Positions 23,133-30,567 of a stretch of 32,353 nt of DNA are shown piece by piece. The notes beneath the pieces were generated by a model, which saw only the letters and a program-made list of their open reading frames with translations, was not told where the DNA came from and ran no database searches. Positions within the stretch are counted from its first letter, which is position 1. Each line of letters begins with the position of its first letter. This DNA is from Acidobacteria bacterium RIFCSPLOWO2_02_FULL_67_21 (GTDB taxonomy: Bacteria; Acidobacteriota; Vicinamibacteria; Vicinamibacterales; UBA2999), in the NCBI GenBank assembly GCA_001767195.1, contig MEKU01000005.1, forward strand, positions 492 to 32,844. Direction: 5' to 3'. Both the position numbers and the translations under genes were made by a program.

Positions 23133-23455
23133 CCCAACGCGGCGCCTATCTGCACTGTTTGAGAAGAGAGAGCCGGATGCGGGAGCACACCCGCCTGATG
23201 GATCCACCCCACCAACCGGCGGAAGCCGTCCCTGGTTAATGAAGTCAATTGGTCACACTCAGTGGCCGTCGTGGGTCGGCCGCTGGATGGTCCACGCACG
23301 CGTTGTCCTGCGTCCCATACGTCCTTGTTGAGTGCGGTGTGCTCGTCGGACAGGCGCGCGACCTCGTCGAGCAACGGAACCATCGTCGGCAGATCGTCAA
23401 TCGTGGCTGCGGTCTGAAGATCCTTGAGCGTCAGTGGTGGTGTCTTCGTCGCCAT
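23129..23455 (-). CDS. Hypothetical protein, possibly decayed
   Basis: This 108-residue frame starts at ATG 23455. The first half (LTLKDLQTAATIDDLPTMVP, then LLDEVARLSDEHTALNKDVWD) looks like a helical protein. From about residue 50 the composition becomes Arg/Gly/Thr-rich, and other frames look equally plausible, suggesting a frameshift near 23300. It overlaps the toxin fragment upstream by 59 bases in another frame and just touches the convergent gene ending at 23132. I do not recognise a family. Confidence 0.35.
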   Translation of the reverse strand: MATKTPPLTLKDLQTAATIDDLPTMVPLLDEVARLSDEHTALNKDVWDAGQRVRGPSSGRPTTATECDQLTSLTRDGFRRLVGWIHQAGVLPHPALSSQTVQIGAALG

Positions 23456-23600
23456 GTCCCCGCGGTGTCCCGCGGCGAGCGTGCTCCACCAGATCGTCAA
23501 GAAACAGGTTGCGAGAGGCACGGCGATTCTCTCGCCACCAGTCGTCGATCGTGCGGATCTGAGTGTCGGCCTCCGGTGTGGTGGTAACTGGCAGGCTCAC
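23397..23600 (-). pseudogene. ParE/RelE-type toxin, truncated
   Basis: The GTG at 23600 overlaps the preceding antitoxin stop (GTGA), the usual toxin-antitoxin coupling. Residues 1-40 match the start of ParE-like toxins: a beta strand LPVTTTPEADTQI, then the helix IDDWWRENRRASRNLFLDDL. After that the frame becomes Arg/Gly/Asp/Thr-rich and lacks the core beta sheet and the C-terminal Arg and Tyr expected in ParE. The toxin is therefore broken after its first helix pair, apparently by a join to unrelated DNA at about 23480. Confidence 0.6.
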
Positions 23601-23716
23601 CGTCGCTGGCGCAACTCGTCGAGGATTGCAGAGGCCGGACGGACACGAGCGGCTTCAGCCGAAGCCCACGCTGTCGACAGCGCAGCGTGTAGCGCGCGAC
23701 GCTCCTCGTCGGTCAA
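23597..23716 (-). CDS. Antitoxin-like small protein, partner of the broken ParE
   Basis: From TTG 23716 (GAAGGAG site upstream) the frame gives 39 residues with the form TDEERRALHAAL, then RVRPASAILDELRQRR, typical of the C-terminal half of ParD-like antitoxins. The frame is open a further 25 codons upstream (LPDGTVIDLVADDEGDD), which looks like more of the same protein. No normal start is present before the in-frame TAG near 23800. The 5' end is either lost or uses a rare start. The stop overlaps the toxin start. Confidence 0.5.
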   Translation of the reverse strand: MTDEERRALHAALSTAWASAEAARVRPASAILDELRQRR

Positions 23717-23793
23717 GTCGTCTCCTTCGTCGTCCGCGACGAGGTCGATGACTGTTCCATCGGGCAGGTGGCAGGGACGCCACCTCGCGGTCT

Positions 23794-23865
23794 AATCCGG
23801 AGACGTGGGTAATAGCCTATTCCGGAGACAAGCAGGCTACGGAATCCGGACTATGGTCTAATGTT
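23794..23865. other. Repeats upstream of the NHL lipoprotein gene
   Basis: TCCGGAGAC occurs twice (near 23796 and 23822), and GTCTAAT occurs twice (near 23791 and 23857). ATTCCG (23819-23824) and CGGAAT (23841-23846) form an inverted pair. TATGGTCTAAT at 23853-23863 could serve as a -10 for the downstream gene, with a leader of about 130 bases. This is suggestive of a regulated promoter, but not decisive. Confidence 0.35.
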
Positions 23866-23996
23866 GCGCGCGGACGGCGGCCGTCGGTCCACGGTGTAAG
23901 GGGAAAGTCATGCTGAGTGCGGGATGGCCCTTGGGCGGCCTCTCGCCCATGCCGCAGCCGAAGTCGACTGAGAGTCCTTCGGCGGGGAGAGCCACT

Positions 23997-25148
23997 ATGT
24001 CATCACGCATCCTTCTGTCCATCCTGCTCATTGGCGCCGTGGCCGGGTTGGCCGGCTGCGCCGCCGACTCGGCCGACGTCACGTCGACGGCCATGGGCAA
24101 CCCGATCACCGGAGAGGGGATCCCGAACCCGGCACCGAACGTCACGGCCAAATGGGGACAGCTGCCCGCGGGGCGAACGATGGGCACGAGCGCCGGCATG
24201 GAGATCGATCCGACCGACGGGCACATCTGGACGTACGAGCGATGCGGCTCGGGCTCGGCCGGGGGGCCCGGCGTCAACTGCGACAGCAACCCGGTTGCGC
24301 CGATCTTCAAGCTCGATCGCAACACGGGCGCGATCCTCGCCAATATCGGCGCCGGCGTCATGGTCACGCCGCACGGCATGCACGTCGACCGGCAGGGCAA
24401 CGTCTGGGTGACCGACTTCAACGTGAACGAGGCGGGAACCAAGGGCCACCAGGTGCACAAATTCAGCCCCTCGGGCAAGCTGTTGATGTCGCTCGGCGCT
24501 CCCGGTCAGGCGGGGAACGATGAGCGCCACTTCAACCAGCCCAACGACGTCATCACTGCGCCCGACGGCAGCATCTTCGTCTCCGACGGTCACAGCGGCC
24601 AAGGTATGACCACGAACCAGGCGATCGAGGAGGGGAGAAAAAAGGGGCTGACGGGCCGCATCATGAAGTTCACGGCGGACGGCACATTCGTCACGCAGTG
24701 GGGGCAGATCGGCGCCCTGCACGGCGAGTTCCGCACGCCGCACGCGATGGCGTTCGACTCGCGCGGACGCCTCTGGGTCGCCGACAGGGGCAACCACCGC
24801 ATCGAGATCTTCGACCAGAGCGGCACGTATCTCGAGTCGCGCTACATGTACGGGCGCATCAGTGGGATCCACATCACCCCGGATGACATGGTCTACGCCA
24901 TCGACTCCGAGTCGAGCCCGACCAGCCACCCGAATTGGAGGAATGGCGTGCGCATCGGCCGGATCGACGCCGACTGGATCGTCGGGTTTGTCCCGCCGTT
25001 TACAGCGGACACGCGGCCGTACCAGGGCGCCGCGGGCGAGGGCGTCGCGGTCGACGCGGACGGCAACGTCTATGCCGCCGAGGGACCGAACTCCATGCGG
25101 TTCGCGGGCGGGCCGTTCACCAAGTACTCGGTCGGCGCGGGACAGTGA
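23997..25148 (+). CDS. NHL-repeat beta-propeller lipoprotein
   Basis: This is a 383-residue exported protein. ATG 23997 has a GGGGAGAG site and gives a signal with lipobox GLAGC (Cys21). The rest is a run of NHL-type blades: PHGMHVDRQGNVWVTD, QPNDVITAPDGSIFVSDGH, TPHAMAFDSRGRLWVADRGNHRIEIF (in two pieces), SGIHITPDDMVYAIDSES and GEGVAVDADGNVYAAEG. It resembles the peptidyl-amidating-lyase-like six-bladed propellers common in soil bacteria. Its ligand or enzyme function cannot be read from sequence. A clear paralogue lies at 27534-28604 on the other strand, with the same order of blades and the same DSES motif. Confidence 0.85.
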   Translation: MSSRILLSILLIGAVAGLAGCAADSADVTSTAMGNPITGEGIPNPAPNVTAKWGQLPAGRTMGTSAGMEIDPTDGHIWTYERCGSGSAGGPGVNCDSNPVAPIFKLDRNTGAILANIGAGVMVTPHGMHVDRQGNVWVTDFNVNEAGTKGHQVHKFSPSGKLLMSLGAPGQAGNDERHFNQPNDVITAPDGSIFVSDGHSGQGMTTNQAIEEGRKKGLTGRIMKFTADGTFVTQWGQIGALHGEFRTPHAMAFDSRGRLWVADRGNHRIEIFDQSGTYLESRYMYGRISGIHITPDDMVYAIDSESSPTSHPNWRNGVRIGRIDADWIVGFVPPFTADTRPYQGAAGEGVAVDADGNVYAAEGPNSMRFAGGPFTKYSVGAGQ

Positions 25149-25259
25149 GAGCCCGAGGCACGCAGGGACCGGCGCCACGCAGCCGCGGGCCCTGCGTGGC
25201 GCTCTGCTCTGGCCACGAGTAGCCGAAGACCTCGAATCCTGGAATCGGCCCGAACCGCG

Positions 25260-25403
25260 ATTGATGTCGGGCCGGTGCACCTCGAGGAAGCGCCGCAGTG
25301 CCTCCCGAATCACATCGCCCTCGTCCTGGAACCAGCCGAGCGCCACGAGCGAGCGGAGCTGCGCGTACAGTTGCTCGGGAACCTCCGTCTGGACGGTCTT
25401 CAT
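25260..25403 (-). pseudogene. Ribbon-helix-helix (CopG-type) regulator fragment
   Basis: From ATG 25403 the frame reads an RHH DNA-binding fold: the strand VQTEVPEQLYAQLRSL, then helix and turn GWFQDEGDVIREALRRFLEVHRPD. After about 48 residues the frame carries no family-like sequence and runs without a stop into antisense of the NHL gene. The true 3' end is therefore lost. Such small RHH proteins often precede PIN toxins; none is present here. Confidence 0.5.
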
Positions 25404-25407
25404 CCCT

Positions 25408-25596
25408 TTATGCTCCTGGACGATGGTAACAGAGGCCGTGCGACACAAGAGTCCTTCGGGCTGGCGCGTGAAAACAGGTCAACGACCCGCCGAGATCGGC
25501 GCTGCGCGCCGTAAAGCCCTTCGCAAGAACTTTCACCGGCTTGAGCATTTGAGCCAGCGCTTGCTCAAGGACGTTGAGCCTTTCTTTGTCGTCCAC
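25408..25596 (-). pseudogene. Truncated frame downstream of the methyltransferase
   Basis: The GTG at 25596 gives 62 residues. Only the first 25 or so (DDKERLNVLEQALAQMLKPVK) look like a genuine helical N-terminus; the rest is Arg/Ala/Ser filler. It lies 66 bases after the methyltransferase stop in the same direction. The position suggests the stump of a partner gene, perhaps a restriction endonuclease. That idea comes from position and a vague memory of similar N-termini next to methyltransferases, not from motifs. Confidence 0.35.
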
Positions 25597-25662
25597 TGAA
25601 TACCTCGACGGTTCTTATCGACCGAGCCGACCAAGGAACACGCACGGTAGGGTGAACCAGTC

Positions 25663-26922
25663 TCAATGTCGGTGCAGGATAACGATCCTGTTGGTGTTGG
25701 TCCCCTTTGCGTTATTCCTGACGCCCCAGCAGTTCGCCGTCTTGGTGAATTCCTGCTGGTTCACCATGACGAACAGGCGGTCAAACGGGAGCCCTTCCGC
25801 AGCTTCCCATACTAGACGTTCAAGAAGGACCTTGCCGTTACGGACCTCGCCAACCTCGAAGGCGACATGCCCGCCGGGCTTAACAACCCGCGCCAATTCG
25901 TTCAGCGTCTCCCGAACCATGTTCTGCCACCCCGCCTCGGTTCGGTGGTGCGCAATGGCGACGCTTGCCACGTCGATGCCAGCGAACCAGCTTCTGAGCC
26001 AGTTGTCTTCGGCGTATTGCACAATGTCGAGGAACGGTGGGGACGTGACGACCAACTGAACCGAACCGCTGCCAATCGCAGGTGTCGACTGCGCTGTGCC
26101 GGTGACCAACAGCGACGGTGGGTGGGATGCCACGGGTCCGTCACTCAGCAGCGACGCTGTCTTTTTCAAAATCAGCTTCTTTACGTCGCGGTCCGGGGGT
26201 GTCTGTCCCCTCCGTTCATTGATCTTCCGCTGCGACTGAGCGGATACGGCTTGATTCGGCGGAAGTGTGTAGACGGAGAAGAAGCCCGGTGAATGGCCGG
26301 ACAATCGGTTGATCGCCACCATCCTGATCCAGTCGTCGACGGGGTCTGGGGTGCGGTCTACTGGAGCTCGTTCAATCAGCCAACTGCGAAGCGCGCAGAT
26401 GTGACGCAATGTCCGCGGGCTGTAGAAAGCGAGAAGCTCGGGGTCATCGACCTCCCCCTCATCCCACCTGACTTGGTCCAACCTGCGAGCGACCTCGCCG
26501 ATCGCCGGTGGTTCCAATCGGGGTCGGCTGAACAGGACGCTCAAGGGGTTGATGTCGTTGCCGATCGGCTGGCGGCCCATGAGAGCCGCCTGAACGGGAG
26601 TTGTCCCCCGCCCCATAAACGGATCGTAGACGGCGTCGCGGGGCTTAGTGAGACGCTTGATGAAGAACTCGGGAAGCTGCGGCTTGAAGCAAGCCCGGTA
26701 GCTCACCTCGTGGACCGAATGGGCCTGACGCTGACCTGAGGTCCAGAATTCGTTGATCAGGTAACGGATGGGGCCTTCCCACACTTGGACCGAAGGCTGA
26801 CCGAACTCGCTGAAATTTTGGACCAGATCGACGAAAGGCGGCACCGCTCCATCGCTTACGGATTCCGGAACCGCGGAAACCGGCTCGAACAGGGGAAGCG
26901 TATTGCGAGCCGAATAGGTCAT
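25663..26922 (-). CDS. Site-specific DNA methyltransferase (N4-cytosine or N6-adenine class)
   Basis: This is a 419-residue SAM-dependent DNA methylase. ATG 26922 is chosen; an upstream extension to 27033 is non-conserved filler. Motif X-like sequence is FKPQLPEFFIKRL (79-91), motif I is DPFMGRGTT (100-108), motif IV is VTSPPF (292-297) and motif VIII-like is VVKPGGHVAFEVGEV (346-360). SPPF favours N4-cytosine methylation. The order X-I-long insert-IV-VIII, with about 180 residues between I and IV, matches the alpha-like layout with a central target-recognition region. The catalytic motifs look intact. Base composition is visibly less GC-rich than the flanks, and an integrase remnant lies 145 bases upstream, so it was probably acquired. 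No intact endonuclease is present. Confidence 0.85.
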   Translation of the reverse strand: MTYSARNTLPLFEPVSAVPESVSDGAVPPFVDLVQNFSEFGQPSVQVWEGPIRYLINEFWTSGQRQAHSVHEVSYRACFKPQLPEFFIKRLTKPRDAVYDPFMGRGTTPVQAALMGRQPIGNDINPLSVLFSRPRLEPPAIGEVARRLDQVRWDEGEVDDPELLAFYSPRTLRHICALRSWLIERAPVDRTPDPVDDWIRMVAINRLSGHSPGFFSVYTLPPNQAVSAQSQRKINERRGQTPPDRDVKKLILKKTASLLSDGPVASHPPSLLVTGTAQSTPAIGSGSVQLVVTSPPFLDIVQYAEDNWLRSWFAGIDVASVAIAHHRTEAGWQNMVRETLNELARVVKPGGHVAFEVGEVRNGKVLLERLVWEAAEGLPFDRLFVMVNQQEFTKTANCWGVRNNAKGTNTNRIVILHRH

Positions 26923-27066
26923 ACCAAATGTTAGCGGACATCCTGAACCTTCCGCCCGCCCTTGTTGGGAAGATCCCTTTCGCGAAGTGTAGATCAGGAC
27001 ACCGTTCTGAGCGGAAGGAAAACAGGCCGACACCCCGCGAGAGCATCGGCCTGTATTTCCTGGTGG

Positions 27067-27316
27067 CTAGTCGATCGTGTAGCTGGCTGCTCCGCTCGGC
27101 CGTGACAGTGTTGGCGGACGACGACGCTGACGCTTGGCTTTCTTCTCCTCCTGCTTCTTCTGTTGTTCCTGTTCCTCGTGGAACCGTTCCAGCCGGTCAG
27201 CCGCCTGCGGCAGACTCGCCTGCGTGATGCGGAGGTAGATGGACGTGGTTTTGATATCGGTGTGGCCGAGCCACGCGCTGATTTCGTGGAGCGAGACGTA
27301 ATCGCTGCCGCTAAAG
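27067..27316 (-). pseudogene. Tyrosine recombinase (phage-type integrase) C-terminal fragment
   Basis: On the minus strand the frame reads LHEISAWLGHTDIKTTSIYL (His of the WLGH motif and the catalytic Tyr in SIYL), then RITQASLPQAADRLERF and a Lys/Gln/Glu-rich tail ending in TAG at 27067. A stop codon lies in frame about 20 bases before the fragment, and the catalytic Arg and the first His are absent. Only the last 80 or so residues remain. It marks past integration next to the methyltransferase. Confidence 0.8.
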
Positions 27317-27324
27317 CCGCAGAT

Positions 27325-27530
27325 TCAGTTGGAGAACTCGCAAGGTCCTGGGCGAGTGGATGCCAGTTCATGAACGAGCGCGGCATCGTCGCATTGGCCG
27401 CGCCCTTGGAAGCCGTCCGAATAGAGCGCACACGGCAGCGGCACATCTCCGTTTCCGAAACTGATCGGCCCGCTCGGCGTGGCGCATTGCAGGCTGCGAG
27501 CGGTGCGCCAGTACGTGCCGGCCCCGGCGA
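27325..27530 (-). other. Possible coding remnant between the NHL paralogue and the integrase tail
   Basis: One minus-strand frame here reads like protein with even composition and three Cys (FAGAGTYWRTARSLQCA, then GFQGRGQCDDAALVHELAS), ending in TGA at about 27325. There is no start codon, since it directly follows the NHL gene stop in a different frame. It could be a displaced gene fragment; no family is recognised. Confidence 0.25.
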
Positions 27531-27533
27531 AGG

Positions 27534-28604
27534 TCACTTCCGCACGTACTTCGTGATGCCCCGCACAGTCGCCTCGGCCGTGTAGATGTTGTCGGCGGCG
27601 TCGACGGCGATCCCCTCGCCCATGGCGCCCTCCTCCGCGTTCGTCATGTGCGGCGGAATGAACATCGTCACCTTGCCGTCCTTCAGGCTGCCGATGCGGA
27701 TCCCTTTCAGCCAGCCGGGGTGCCGGCGCGCGTCCGACTCCGAGTCCGCTGCGTAGAGTATGTCGTTGCGGTCCACGGCAATCCCGCTCACCCGGCTGAA
27801 CTCCTTGTACTCGGTGATGTACTTGCCTTCCTTGGTGAGGATCTGCACGCGGTGGTTGTGGCGATCGGCCACGATCAGCCGGCCCTGAGAGTCCCACGCC
27901 AGCATGTGCGGCGTCCGGAACTCGCCGGGCGCGGTGCCCGTTCGGCCGATCGTCCGCAGGTACCTCCCGTTGCGATCGAAAACGGAAATCCGCCCGACCA
28001 GATTCGGATCCTCGACGTCGGTGTGGCTCTCAGCCACGTAGACGTCGCCCGTCGCCGGGTCGGTAATCGCGTGCGTCGGATCGGTCAGCGCGTTCGGCGG
28101 GTTACCCACCACGCCCGGAGTGCCGATCGTCATCAGCACGTTGCCGTTGGGGCTGAACTTCACGACGACGCTCCCCTTCTTCTGCTCGTTCGGGTACGCC
28201 TGCCGGTCCTTCGCGTTCGGCGCGCGCGCGTCGGCGACCCAGGCGTTGCCGTCGCGGTCGACGTGCAGGCCGTGCGGCCACACGAACATGCCGCCGCCGA
28301 ACGCGGTCACCCGGCTGCCGTTCTCGTCGAACTTATGCACCGGGTGCGCCGTGCTCCCGAGACATCCCGGCGTCGTGCCCGGCGAGCATCGATCGACGGC
28401 CCAGAGGGAGCGGCCGTCGCGATCGATAGCCACGCCGTTCGACCCGCCCCAGGGCCGATCGGGAATCTTCGCCCAGTCGCGGATCGTGACGTACGGGTTG
28501 GCGCCGTTGTTCACGGGCGCGATGCCCTGTGTGAGGACGGCGGTGGCAAGTTCGGCGGCCATCGCCGCGCCCAGCGCGAATCGCAGCAAAGCCGACGAAG
28601 CCAT
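27534..28604 (-). CDS. NHL-repeat beta-propeller protein, exported (paralogue)
   Basis: This is a 356-residue protein with an N-terminal signal sequence (about 1-25, no lipobox Cys) from ATG 28604. Blades include SNGVAIDRDGRSLWAVDRC, PHGLHVDRDGNAWVADARA, TDPTHAITDPATGDVYVAES, FRTPHMLAWDSQGRLIVADR, VSGIAVDRNDILYAADSES and GEGIAVDAADNIYTAEA. Order and wording match the plus-strand protein at 23997, but that one is a lipoprotein and this one is not. A promoter with TTGCGC, a 17-base spacer and TAGGGT ends 7 bases before the ATG. The two paralogues converge on the acquired block between them. Confidence 0.85.
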   Translation of the reverse strand: MASSALLRFALGAAMAAELATAVLTQGIAPVNNGANPYVTIRDWAKIPDRPWGGSNGVAIDRDGRSLWAVDRCSPGTTPGCLGSTAHPVHKFDENGSRVTAFGGGMFVWPHGLHVDRDGNAWVADARAPNAKDRQAYPNEQKKGSVVVKFSPNGNVLMTIGTPGVVGNPPNALTDPTHAITDPATGDVYVAESHTDVEDPNLVGRISVFDRNGRYLRTIGRTGTAPGEFRTPHMLAWDSQGRLIVADRHNHRVQILTKEGKYITEYKEFSRVSGIAVDRNDILYAADSESDARRHPGWLKGIRIGSLKDGKVTMFIPPHMTNAEEGAMGEGIAVDAADNIYTAEATVRGITKYVRK

Positions 28605-28611
28605 GCGCGTT

Positions 28612-28640
28612 ACCCTACAGCGAAACCGGCACGTGCGCAA
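28612..28640 (-). promoter_or_regulatory. Promoter of the second NHL gene
   Basis: On the minus strand TTGCGC (28640-28635), a 17-base spacer and TAGGGT (28617-28612) precede the ATG by 7 bases. This implies a start of transcription at or beside the start codon. Confidence 0.5.
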
Positions 28641-28732
28641 CGGCAGGGATGCCTGCGCGTCACGACGCCCCGCGCACGGCGGGCAGCCGCTTCAGGCTCA
28701 CGACGCCTCGAACGTCGCCGACGAGCGCGTGA

Positions 28733-28773
28733 GCTACGGTTGGCAAGCCAAAGCGAAGGTCGCCCACCGTAGC
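28733..28773. repeat. Cloverleaf-like palindromic repeat
   Basis: An outer 8-base inverted repeat, GCTACGGT (28733-28740) with ACCGTAGC (28766-28773), encloses two small hairpins: TTGGC-AA-GCCAA (28740-28751, sharing one base with the outer arm) and GCGA-AGG-TCGC (28753-28763). The 41-base unit folds into a three-arm structure. It lies between two 3' and 5' gene ends, outside any gene. Confidence 0.6.
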
Positions 28774-28802
28774 GGCAGTCGCGCTCGCCGCCTCTTGCGG
28801 CA

Positions 28803-29380
28803 TCACCGCCCGATCAGCCGTGCCACCCAGCCAGACAGATCGTGGAACTCGACGGGCTCCTCCCGCAGGCGCTTGCGCGAGATGGGCGGGGTGACGATCT
28901 GGCTCCCGCCCGGCGCGACGCGACGGACGGTGTCGGGAAGCGGCGCGAGCGGCTCTGTGTGCTCGATGTCCATCCGCGGCTGGGGCTCGCTCAGGAAGGA
29001 CTCGAACGAGTGCGACGCGGCGACCCGTTCACTGAGAAACGGCTTGTCGGCGCCAAGGAATCGCGCGAGCACCGTCTTCACGATCGAGCAGTGATCGAGC
29101 GCGACGCTCGGTCCCTTGCCCGGCGGGACCCACGGCGAGACAACGAAGGTCGGCACCCGCATGCCATACGGGATGGGCACGTGGTCGGGCAACGAAACAG
29201 GGTCCGGCTGGTCCGTGTCCGCCGTCGCCACCTCCAGCGTGTCGAGGCCGATCGCGACATCGCGCAGGTGCCCCAGTCGCCCCAGTGGATCGCGGCCGCC
29301 GGGCCGTCCCTCGCCTTCGGGCACGAGCACCTCCTCAGCGAGCCGACCCGGATCTGCTGTGTCCGGGGCGGCGCGAGCGC
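28803..29380 (-). pseudogene. Phosphoesterase (phospholipase C / acid phosphatase AcpA type), C-terminal fragment
   Basis: The last 150 or so residues match the end of phosphoesterase-family enzymes: YGMRVPTFVVSPWVPPG, then a DHCSIVKTVLARFLG helix (the His-containing late motif) and FESFLSE. The N-terminal three quarters, including the metal-binding Asp/Glu and the Asn/Ser nucleophile region, are missing. Sequence before about 29330 looks like noise. No start codon with a ribosome site precedes the matching part. The gene was apparently cut when this zone was rearranged. Confidence 0.6.
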
Positions 29381-29452
29381 CAAGGGATCGTGGCGGCGTC
29401 GCAGAACGGGCTTTCGTTAATGTCGGGAGGCTGCTAATGCTTCCTACCGTCC

Positions 29453-30109
29453 TCATCTGGGCGCAAGTCTCCTGCGAGCGGCGGTCCTGATCACGTCCGG
29501 CACGTTGCGATCGGCCGCCAGGGTCTTCACCTCCGCCTCGTGCAGCCGCGACAGCAGGGTGAGCGAGACCGGGATCGGCGTCTTCGGGTTCTTCGTCAGC
29601 GCCGCCACAATCGAATAGTTCTTCGCCCACGCCCGCGTCTGGCCGATGATGCGCAGCACGTCATCGGAGACGTTGGCCATCTTGGCGATGCGCTCCACCT
29701 CCGAGTCGGTGATCTTCGGGCTGCTCAGTACGGCCACCGCCACGATCTTGTTCGGGTCGCGCACGAGAACCGCCCGTTCCTCGCGTGTGCCCTTCATGGC
29801 CAGCGCCAGACGCTGGCCCGGGCTCATGGCCGCAATCTTCTGCAGCGTCGTTCCTTCCGGCACCGCTTCCCCGGCGCCCGGCCCGGCAGGCTCCGCCGGC
29901 TCGCCGGGCGGACCGGTCATCATGCGCAGACCGTCGGCCGCGAGACGCGCAATCTCCGGATCCGCGTCGGTGACCAGCAGCTCGAGCAGGCCGCGCTGCT
30001 CGTGGTCGCGGAGGCCCAGCTCCCGCCGCGCCACCATGAGCCGGATGTCGCGGTCGACCTCGCCGCGCTTGAAGAAATCCAGAAGAGGGGTCGTCGCGCC
30101 GGGATCCAT
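29453..30109 (-). CDS. Helical-repeat (HEAT-like) protein of unknown function
   Basis: This is a 218-residue soluble protein from ATG 30109. It is almost entirely helical. Short paired helices, such as RDHEQRGLLELLVTDADPEI and SPKITDSEVERIAKMANVSD, resemble HEAT or leucine-rich variant repeats. A Gly/Pro/Ala/Glu linker spans about 65-85. The second half repeats a pattern of VxxDPNKxVAxAVLSSPKxT. It lies 27 bases after the RodZ-like gene in the same direction and probably shares its transcript. The specific function is not known to me. Confidence 0.75.
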   Translation of the reverse strand: MDPGATTPLLDFFKRGEVDRDIRLMVARRELGLRDHEQRGLLELLVTDADPEIARLAADGLRMMTGPPGEPAEPAGPGAGEAVPEGTTLQKIAAMSPGQRLALAMKGTREERAVLVRDPNKIVAVAVLSSPKITDSEVERIAKMANVSDDVLRIIGQTRAWAKNYSIVAALTKNPKTPIPVSLTLLSRLHEAEVKTLAADRNVPDVIRTAARRRLAPR

Positions 30110-30136
30110 GTCGAGGCTGCCGCGGGTGCCGCCCGA

Positions 30137-30541
30137 TCAGTTCCGGAGCGTCATCGTCACCAGCAGCGCGGCGCCGAGCAGCGCCGAAAGAACGACGACG
30201 ACAATCACTGCGGTGATGCCGACGCGCCTGCGGACATCGGCCGCGTCGCTGTCCTGGAGCGCCTGAGGGCTTCCGACGGTGGAGTCGTGGGGAAACTGCA
30301 CGAGGAAATCACGGACCGTCTGCTCGGGATCGAGGCCGACCTCGGTCGCGTACGAGCGGACGAACGCGCGTGTGAAGATGCCGCCCGGCAGCCTGGAAAT
30401 ATCGTTGCGCTCGAGCGCTTCGAGCGCGCCGACCGACAGCTTGGTGGCGTCGGCGATCTGACGCAGGGTGACGCCGCGCTCTTCACGCAGCCGCTTCATC
30501 TTCGTCCCGAAGTCGGGCTTCAACGATTCGGCCATCACCAT
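30137..30541 (-). CDS. RodZ-like helix-turn-helix membrane protein
   Basis: This is a 134-residue protein from ATG 30541 (a second ATG at 30535 is equally possible). Residues 10-75 form the HTH typical of RodZ: KMKRLREERGVTLRQIADAT, then LEALERNDISRLPGGIFTRA, followed by the SYATEVGLDPEQTVRDF helix. A single membrane helix (about 109-131) ends the protein, so the periplasmic domain of full RodZ is missing. RodZ links MreB to the wall machine; short forms are common. TACCAT 11 bases before the ATG may be a -10. Confidence 0.8.
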   Translation of the reverse strand: MVMAESLKPDFGTKMKRLREERGVTLRQIADATKLSVGALEALERNDISRLPGGIFTRAFVRSYATEVGLDPEQTVRDFLVQFPHDSTVGSPQALQDSDAADVRRRVGITAVIVVVVLSALLGAALLVTMTLRN

Positions 30542-30567
30542 GCTGCGCCCAAATGGTAGGGAAGGCG

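Noticed and set aside
24003-25448. A 481-codon open frame on the minus strand opposite the first NHL gene
   Set aside because: Only its first 50 or so codons resemble a protein (the RHH fragment). The rest is the high-GC antisense of a clear gene, with Arg/Ala/Asp-rich filler.
25408-26922. A working restriction-modification pair
   Set aside because: Only the methyltransferase is complete. The adjacent frame has no catalytic motif and is too short.
23129-29380. A novel defence island
   Set aside because: A methyltransferase, toxin-antitoxin remnants and an integrase tail are suggestive. Most parts are broken, however, and no effector gene is intact, so decay of an old insertion explains the region better.
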